NCBI GenBank assembly: GCA_026396555.1
Contig: JAPLWO010000063.1
Span: forward strand, 1 to 17,237
Direction of reading: 5' to 3'
DNA from: Candidatus Magasanikiibacteriota bacterium
GTDB lineage: Bacteria; Patescibacteriota; Patescibacteriia; Magasanikbacterales; 2-02-FULL-50-9b
Length of the DNA: 17,237 nucleotides
Below are positions 12,879 through 17,237 of this stretch, in pieces; positions within the stretch are counted from its first letter, which is position 1; each line of letters begins with the position of its first letter. The notes beneath the pieces are model-generated. The model searched no databases and had not been told where the DNA came from. It saw nothing but the letters and a program-made list of their open reading frames with translations. The translations under genes were made by a program, and so were the position numbers.

Positions 12879-13097
12879 ATGGACGCAGAATCAGTCAAAA
12901 TTTTTACCAAAGGTCTCACTATCGCATTGGGCGGTATGATTCCTGCATGGGCAATCGGTAACATCGTCGGCCGTGCAATGGAAGCGATTGGTCGCAACCC
13001 AGAAGCAAGTGACAAAGTTTTTGTCCCTATGCTTTTAGGTGCTGCTTTCGCTGAAGCGATCGCGATTTACGCGCTCGTTGTCGTGTTCGTTCTCTAA
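12879..13097 (+). CDS. atpE: ATP synthase F0 subunit c
   Basis: This is the 72-residue hairpin subunit that forms the rotating c-ring. Helix 1 covers about 11-36, the polar loop is GRNPEA (38-43), and helix 2 (49-72) carries the ion-binding carboxylate Glu59 in GAAFAEAIAIY. Na+-type rings such as that of Ilyobacter have a glutamine in helix 1 and a serine after the glutamate; here these positions align with Ile26 and Ala60, so a proton is the likely ion. Helix 1 reads GGMIPAWAIGNIVG and keeps few of the glycines of the usual GxGxGxG packing motif; Trp24 is bulky at this place. A hairpin follows the gene. Confidence 0.96.
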   Translation: MDAESVKIFTKGLTIALGGMIPAWAIGNIVGRAMEAIGRNPEASDKVFVPMLLGAAFAEAIAIYALVVVFVL

Positions 13098-13112
13098 TCA
13101 ACAAACCTTTCA

Positions 13113-13139
13113 GGGGCGGGTGCATTGTGTGCTCGCCTC
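13113..13139 (+). other. Intercistronic hairpin between atpE and atpF
   Basis: A 12-bp stem (with several G-T pairs) runs from 13113 to 13139 over a TTG loop. It has no T-run after it, so it is not an ordinary terminator. Its position directly downstream of the c-subunit gene suggests mRNA processing, partial termination or 3'-end protection that would raise c-subunit yield relative to the other subunits. Inference from position and structure. Confidence 0.5.
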
Positions 13140-13162
13140 GGAAGATGAGTTTTCGATTTTCT

Positions 13163-13714
13163 ATGGCTGCAGCTGAAAATACAACTACCGGAACCGGCAC
13201 GCCAGAAGTTTCAGGCGGCGTTGTTGATACACTTGGTTTAAAACCTGACGTATTTATCGCGCAATTGGTGAATTTCTTGGTTATTCTTTTTGTTTTGTGG
13301 CGCTTTGCATACAAACCATTGCTTAAAATTCTCGAAGATCGTAGTGCGAAGATCGAGAAAGGATTGGCAGATGCAGAACGCGCCGCAGCACATCTTTCTG
13401 AAATTGAAGCAGAACACAAAGCTGCAATGGCGGAAACACGTGCAGAGGCAGCGGCAATTATCAAAGAAGCTCACGCAAAAGGCGACGCGAAACGTGACGA
13501 AATGCTTGCAAGTTCTCGTGAAGAAATTGCACGTTTGGTTGCAGACGCACGCAAAAAAATTGCAGAAGAGCGAACCGGCGCAGCTGAAGAATTGAAAAAA
13601 GAAATTTCAGCACTCGTTGTTGCAACAGTTTCTGAAGTTTTGGGCGAGAAAATCGATGCAAAAAAAGACGCTTCGTTAATGGAGCGTGCAATTAAGAAAG
13701 CATCACGCGAATAG
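13163..13714 (+). CDS. atpF: ATP synthase F0 subunit b
   Basis: Subunit b is the peripheral stalk that links F0 to F1. Taking the ATG at 13163 the protein has 183 residues: a polar Thr/Gly-rich N-terminal extension of about 30 residues, one membrane helix (FIAQLVNFLVILFVLWRF), the PLLKIL segment after it, then a long charged Ala/Glu/Lys helix up to about 150 (coiled-coil region) and a delta-binding end near ALVVATVSEVLGEKID. In-frame ATG at 13145 or GTG at 13127 would be longer; 13127 lies inside the hairpin stem, so it is unlikely. A single b gene is present, so the stalk is probably a homodimer. The next start is two bases from its TAG stop. Confidence 0.95.
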   Translation: MAAAENTTTGTGTPEVSGGVVDTLGLKPDVFIAQLVNFLVILFVLWRFAYKPLLKILEDRSAKIEKGLADAERAAAHLSEIEAEHKAAMAETRAEAAAIIKEAHAKGDAKRDEMLASSREEIARLVADARKKIAEERTGAAEELKKEISALVVATVSEVLGEKIDAKKDASLMERAIKKASRE

Positions 13715-13715
13715 T

Positions 13716-14087
13716 ATGAAACGATTGACGCCACGACAATGGGCAACTGCACTTCATGAAATTACATCTGACGTAAAAGAATCAGATGCGAAAATTGTGA
13801 TTGGAAAATTTGTGCAGCAGCTTCGAAAACGTCGCGCACTTAATCTCGCTCCGCGTATTATGAAACTCTTTCGAGAAATTTCTGATAGCGCAAGCGGGAC
13901 AATCAATCTTCATACAACAGCAGCACATGAATTATCAGCTTCAACTATTACACATCTCAAAGAATTGGGCACTGAGGGAATCATTGATCACACTATCGAT
14001 CCCGCTGTGATTGGCGGCGTTAAAATCGCGATGGGTGATGTGATCATTGATGGCACGGTAGCCACTCGATTGAAAAAACTTCTATGA
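13716..14087 (+). CDS. atpH: ATP synthase F1 subunit delta, short form
   Basis: Delta (OSCP) ties the top of the F1 hexamer to the b stalk. The C-terminal signature is clear: DPAVIGGVKIAMGDVIIDGTVATRLKKL. The protein has 123 residues against about 177 in E. coli. By eye, about 40 residues are missing from the N-terminal helical bundle between the first helix (RQWATALHEIT) and the LRKRRALNLAPRIMKLFREI part, and a few more before the C-terminal signature. It is in frame and intact, so this looks like reduction and not a lesion. Its TGA overlaps the atpA ATG (ATGA), so the two are coupled. An earlier in-frame ATG at 13686 lies inside atpF and is not preferred. Confidence 0.92.
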   Translation: MKRLTPRQWATALHEITSDVKESDAKIVIGKFVQQLRKRRALNLAPRIMKLFREISDSASGTINLHTTAAHELSASTITHLKELGTEGIIDHTIDPAVIGGVKIAMGDVIIDGTVATRLKKLL

Positions 14088-15628
14088 AAGCAAATAACAC
14101 CATGCGTGATTACGTGTTAGAAAATTTAACAAAACAAATTCAGGGATTGTCAGACGAACCTGAAGTTTCAGAAATCGGAACCGTTATCGAAGTTGGTGAT
14201 GGTATCGCAAAAATTTCTGGTCTTCGTAAATGTCAGTCTTCTGAAATGCTTGCATTTCCTGCATCTGAAAAAGGTGGCGAACCAACGATCGGTGTGGCGC
14301 TTAACTTGGAAGAAGATGTGGTCGGTGCAGTTATTTTAGGAAGCTATCGCCATATTAAAGAAGGCGATACCGTAAAACGTACAGGAAAAATTTTGTCGAT
14401 TCCGGTTGGACCTGGATTTATCGGACGCGTGGTTGATCCGCTTGGTCGCCCTGTTGACGGCAAAGGTGAAATTAAAGCAACAACAATTTATCCAATTGAA
14501 AAAATTGCGCCAGGTGTTCTTGCCCGTCAGCCAGTTGAGCAACCAGTGCAGACCGGTATCAAAGCGATTGATGCGATGATTCCAATTGGCCGTGGTCAGC
14601 GTGAATTGATTATCGGTGATCGTCAGACAGGTAAAACTGCGGTTGCGATCGACGCGATTATCAATCAAAAAGGTCAGAACATGATCTGTATTTATGTTGC
14701 GATCGGCCAGAAAGAATCAAAAGTTGCACGTCTCGTAGCAAAGCTCGAAGAAATGGGCGCGATGGAATATACAATTGTGGTCACTGCAGGTGCATCAACA
14801 TCTTCAGCACTTCAATACATTGCGCCATTTGCAGGTGCAGCGCTCGGTGAATATTTCATGGACAACAAACAGCACGCGCTCGTTGTGTATGATGATTTGT
14901 CGAAACATGCGTGGGCATATCGTGAAATTTCACTGCTCTTACGTCGTCCACCAGGTCGTGAAGCATATCCAGGTGATGTATTTTATTTGCACTCACGTCT
15001 TTTGGAGCGCGCAGCAAAATTATCTGACGCAAACGGTGGTGGCTCATTAACCGCACTTCCAATTATTGAAACACAGGCTGGTGATGTTTCTGCATACATT
15101 CCAACCAACGTAATTTCAATTACAGACGGTCAGATTTTCTTGGAATCAGATTTGTTCTATAAAGGTATTCGCCCAGCGCTCAACGTAGGTATTTCTGTAT
15201 CACGTGTGGGTGGTGCTGCGCAGATCAAAGCAATGAAAAAAGTTTCTGGAAAAATTCGTTTGGATCTTGCGCAGTTCCGCGAACTTGAGGCGTTTTCACA
15301 ATTTGCATCTGATCTTGACGAAACAACGCGCAAACAAATTGAACGTGGTCGTCGAACTGTTGAAGTATTGAAGCAGCCACAGTTCGCGCCGCTTACAGTT
15401 GAACATCAGATCGTTGCGATTTACGCAGTGACCAATGGTTACTTTGACGCAACGCCCGTTGATTCAGTACAAGATGCAGAATCAAAATTGCATGTGTATG
15501 TTGATGAACAGGCGAGCGATGTAATCGAAATGTTGACGAAAGAAAAAGCGCTCAGCGAAGGTGTTGAAACACGCTTGAAAGAAACGCTCAAGAATTTTTT
15601 CGAGAGCTATAACGCAAGTTTGAAATAA
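14084..15628 (+). CDS. atpA: ATP synthase F1 subunit alpha
   Basis: This is the non-catalytic nucleotide-binding subunit of the alpha3beta3 hexamer. The 514-residue protein has the N-terminal beta barrel, the Walker A motif GDRQTGKT at 178-185, Walker B region HALVVYDDLSKHA, the PPGREAYPGDVFYLHSRLLE segment and the arginine finger in VGISVSRVGGAAQ. The C-terminal helical bundle is complete. Length and all motifs are normal. It overlaps atpH by four bases and atpG starts four bases after its stop. An ATG at 14102 is an alternative start. Identity is certain. Confidence 0.98.
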   Translation: MKANNTMRDYVLENLTKQIQGLSDEPEVSEIGTVIEVGDGIAKISGLRKCQSSEMLAFPASEKGGEPTIGVALNLEEDVVGAVILGSYRHIKEGDTVKRTGKILSIPVGPGFIGRVVDPLGRPVDGKGEIKATTIYPIEKIAPGVLARQPVEQPVQTGIKAIDAMIPIGRGQRELIIGDRQTGKTAVAIDAIINQKGQNMICIYVAIGQKESKVARLVAKLEEMGAMEYTIVVTAGASTSSALQYIAPFAGAALGEYFMDNKQHALVVYDDLSKHAWAYREISLLLRRPPGREAYPGDVFYLHSRLLERAAKLSDANGGGSLTALPIIETQAGDVSAYIPTNVISITDGQIFLESDLFYKGIRPALNVGISVSRVGGAAQIKAMKKVSGKIRLDLAQFRELEAFSQFASDLDETTRKQIERGRRTVEVLKQPQFAPLTVEHQIVAIYAVTNGYFDATPVDSVQDAESKLHVYVDEQASDVIEMLTKEKALSEGVETRLKETLKNFFESYNASLK

Positions 15629-15632
15629 TTGT

Positions 15633-16553
15633 ATGGCACTTTCCGGGCGATTAATTCGCAGCCGCATCAAGTCGGTGAAAAATACAAAGAAGATCACCAA
15701 AGCTATGGAACTTGTGTCCGCAGCTAAGATGCGTCGTTCTGTGGGCGCGGCTCTCCAATCGCGCCAGTATGCGAAATACGCGTGGAATTTGTTATTGCGT
15801 TTGCAGAGTAGCGCTGAAGGTCGCGCACAAGTTGCGGTTCATCCGCTCCTTGTTGAACGCCCGGTGAAAAAAGTGTTGGTGATTGCGGTGACATCAAATC
15901 GCGGACTTGCGGGTGCATTTAATTCAAACGTGATTAAAAAAGCGGTTGAACAAATTAAGAATCCATTACTCACCGACGCAGAATTGGATTTTGTGATTGT
16001 TGGAAAACGCGGCGAATCTGCAATTCGAAAATATACCAAGCGAATTGTCGCAAGTTTTATCGATATTTCGGATGTGCCGAAATATGCAGATGCACAGGCG
16101 CTCATTTCTCTTGCGATGGATTCATATTCGTCGGGCACCTACGACAAGGTTGTTGTCGTGTACACTGACTATGTGTCAGCGCTCGTACAAAAACCAAAAG
16201 TTCGTCAGATTTTGCCGGTGAGTGAAGTTGAACTTGAGGCGGCGCTTGAAATGGCGGCGGGAAGTTCACGCGAGGTGGAATCAAAACAGGTTCCAAACGA
16301 GCCAATTTTCGAACCGTCGATTAATGAAATTATTACAGCAGCAGTGACGCGGCTGATTGAATCGCAAGTGTATCAAGCGATTCTTGAGTCGTCGGCATCA
16401 GAACACTCGAGTCGCATGATGGCAATGCGACAGGCAACTGATGCGGCGACCGAGATGATTGACACATTAACACTTGTGTTTAATCAGGCGCGCCAAGCAA
16501 GTATTACGCGCGAGATCTCTGAGATCAGCGCGGGTAAGGCAGCGCTCGAGTAG
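15633..16553 (+). CDS. atpG: ATP synthase F1 subunit gamma
   Basis: Gamma is the rotating central stalk. The 306-residue protein starts MALSGRLIRSRIKSVKNTKK followed by ITKAMELVSAAKM, the conserved N-terminal helix. The middle Rossmann-like domain has VIAVTSNRGLAGAFNSNV, and the C-terminal helix has ASEHSSRMMAMRQATDAATEM and ITREISEISAGKAAL, which pairs with the first helix in the hexamer bore. It is some 20 residues longer than E. coli gamma. The TAG stop is followed after 12 bases by the A-run of a hairpin shared with the convergent lipoprotein gene, so the first ATP synthase transcript probably ends here, before atpD. Confidence 0.97.
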   Translation: MALSGRLIRSRIKSVKNTKKITKAMELVSAAKMRRSVGAALQSRQYAKYAWNLLLRLQSSAEGRAQVAVHPLLVERPVKKVLVIAVTSNRGLAGAFNSNVIKKAVEQIKNPLLTDAELDFVIVGKRGESAIRKYTKRIVASFIDISDVPKYADAQALISLAMDSYSSGTYDKVVVVYTDYVSALVQKPKVRQILPVSEVELEAALEMAAGSSREVESKQVPNEPIFEPSINEIITAAVTRLIESQVYQAILESSASEHSSRMMAMRQATDAATEMIDTLTLVFNQARQASITREISEISAGKAALE

Positions 16554-16565
16554 TTCGTTATACAT

Positions 16566-16611
16566 AAAAAAAAGGACTCCGGAGCTACGAGTTTTCGTAG
16601 ACGGAGCCTTT
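16566..16611 (-). terminator. Bidirectional terminator between atpG and the lipoprotein gene
   Basis: GGACTCCG (16574-16581) pairs with CGGAGCC (16602-16608) with one bulge, and CTACGA (16585-16590) with TCGTAG (16595-16600) over a GTTT loop. On the minus strand it is followed by eight T, an excellent terminator for the lipoprotein gene. On the plus strand only TTT follows, so for atpG termination may be partial. Confidence 0.85.
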
Positions 16612-16639
16612 AACTGACAGACAGGATCGAGAGCGTGTG

Positions 16640-16984
16640 CTAGCGGCGGTAAAATGCCGTGCTATAGCTCGGGACGTAGCTGGTGTCGTACCAGCCACCC
16701 GGAGGCGGTTGCATTTGCATCTGACGGCGGGGATCGACGACCATGACTTGTTGCTGCTGCGGATAGTAGTATCCGTTCGAGCCGCCGGGCGCGTAGTAGT
16801 TTTGCACCGGAGCGACGTAGCGCGGATCGACTTGCGCATCCGTGACGCGCGACCAAGGGGTCGAAACGGTCTCGGAAGAGCTCAGGATGTGGCCATCGCG
16901 CGAGTCCCGGAGGCTGTACGATGAGACACAACCAGTGGCTGAGAACGAAGCGGCCAGAACGATGAGCATCATGATACGGGACAT
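16640..16984 (-). CDS. Small Tyr/Gln/Pro-rich lipoprotein
   Basis: This 114-residue protein begins MSRIMMLIVLAASFSATGC: a short basic head, a hydrophobic stretch and a lipobox-like ATGC with Cys19, so it should be exported and lipid-anchored. The mature part has no fold I recognise; it is rich in Tyr, Gln, Pro and Ser, with YYAPGGSNGYYYPQQQQ and MQMQPPPGGWY, typical of flexible surface proteins. The start is fixed by AGGAGG six bases upstream. Codons end mostly in C or G and the gene is richer in G+C than its neighbours. It is opposite in direction to the ATP synthase genes and splits atpG from atpD, with its own consensus promoter and terminator. It may be a recent arrival. No functional link to ATP synthase is visible. 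Confidence 0.85.
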   Translation of the reverse strand: MSRIMMLIVLAASFSATGCVSSYSLRDSRDGHILSSSETVSTPWSRVTDAQVDPRYVAPVQNYYAPGGSNGYYYPQQQQVMVVDPRRQMQMQPPPGGWYDTSYVPSYSTAFYRR

Positions 16985-16990
16985 GGGAAC

Positions 16991-16996
16991 CTCCTG
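16991..16996 (-). promoter_or_regulatory. Shine-Dalgarno of the lipoprotein gene
   Basis: AGGAGG on the minus strand six bases before the ATG at 16984. It is the third clear SD in the window. Confidence 0.8.
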
Positions 16997-17061
16997 AAAA
17001 CGTGGAAATGAGCGGCGCCGACACCGGAGACTGCGACATGCAGTTCAGCATCGAACAAATA

Positions 17062-17090
17062 ACTATAGCATAAAAAGCGACAAATGTCAA
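17062..17090 (-). promoter_or_regulatory. Consensus promoter of the lipoprotein gene
   Basis: On the minus strand TTGACA (17090-17085), 17 bases, TATAGT (17067-17062). The expected start is near 17055, giving a leader of about 70 bases that holds an ACTGC/GCAGT hairpin (17030-17044) before the SD. The promoter lies within 50 bases of the atpD start, facing away from it. Confidence 0.75.
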
Positions 17091-17110
17091 GAATCTAACC
17101 AAAAAAGCTT

Positions 17111-17237
17111 ATGAATAAGGGAAAAATCACACAAATTATCGGACCAGTTGTCGACTGTCACTTTGAAACAGAGTTGCCAGCGATTTTTAACGCATTACAC
17201 GTTAAACGCCATGATGGTTCTGACCTTGTTCTTGAAG
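17111..17237 (+). CDS. atpD: ATP synthase F1 subunit beta, N-terminal part (cut by window edge)
   Basis: The 42 visible residues start MNKGKITQIIGPVVDCHFE, the N-terminal beta-barrel signature of the catalytic beta subunit, followed by LPAIFNALHVKRHDG. Beta carries the catalytic sites of the hexamer; its Walker motifs lie outside the window. There is no SD. No good plus-strand promoter is evident in the 126 bases between the lipoprotein start and this ATG, so expression needs either read-through from atpG past the shared hairpin or a weak local promoter. The atpC gene would be expected next. Confidence 0.95.
   Translation, partial: MNKGKITQIIGPVVDCHFETELPAIFNALHVKRHDGSDLVLE

Noticed and set aside
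12879..13097. Sodium-driven c-ring
   Set aside because: The glutamine of helix 1 and the serine after the glutamate seen in Na+-type c-subunits are replaced by Ile and Ala in my alignment.
13127..13162. Longer atpF start at GTG 13127
   Set aside because: The GTG lies within a stable hairpin and the extra residues do not look like a subunit b N-terminus.
16662..17102. Longer minus-strand open frame of 146 codons overlapping the lipoprotein gene
   Set aside because: It includes the promoter of the lipoprotein gene, and its protein lacks a lipobox and has shadow-like composition, while the lipoprotein frame has an SD and signal peptide.

Overview
The window looks like part of a small bacterial chromosome from the Candidate Phyla Radiation (Patescibacteria). 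This is an inference from four things. Gene spacing is very tight, with overlaps or gaps of only a few bases. Most genes have no Shine-Dalgarno (SD) sequence. Several proteins are reduced in length: an ATP synthase delta of 123 residues, an RsmI of 222 and a MetG of 508. Many short proteins have no recognisable family. The genetic code is standard, since TAA, TAG and TGA all end intact genes. I cannot name a lineage below the phylum.

Left part (1-3850): the 3' end of a GT4 glycosyltransferase, a membrane-anchored DsbA-like thiol oxidoreductase, a small lysine-rich membrane-anchored protein, then about 360 bases without a protein. That gap holds what looks like an undescribed structured RNA ending in a 15-bp terminator-like hairpin. 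It is followed by a second GT4 glycosyltransferase with a promoter almost on top of its start codon. A ferredoxin-reductase-like flavoprotein lies convergent to it on the minus strand.

Middle part (3870-10978): an orphan 196-residue protein with its own promoter, SD and terminators, then a long plus-strand cluster. The cluster has an Rrf2/IscR-type regulator with a palindrome on its promoter, a cysteine desulfurase broken by an internal out-of-frame deletion, an IscU-type scaffold with a cysteine-less BFD-like tail, a single-cluster ferredoxin with three cysteines, RsmI, a 51-residue Gly/His-rich membrane protein, MetG, a CvpA-family membrane protein interrupted by an in-frame TAG, and TatD. 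The first four form an iron-sulfur cluster assembly module. The rest is housekeeping.

Right part (10996-17237): a second orphan gene with its own promoter, SD and terminator, then the F-type ATP synthase operon atpI/Z-B-E-F-H-A-G behind a good sigma70-type promoter. Before atpD the operon is interrupted by a minus-strand lipoprotein gene with its own consensus promoter, SD and a terminator shared with atpG. The atpD gene then begins and runs off the right edge.

Points that stand out: the structured RNA at about 1787-2044; three orphan genes that alone have SDs, leader hairpins and private terminators; the split ATP synthase operon; the cysteine-less BFD-like domain on IscU; and two broken housekeeping genes (desulfurase and cvpA), which may be real lesions or assembly errors.
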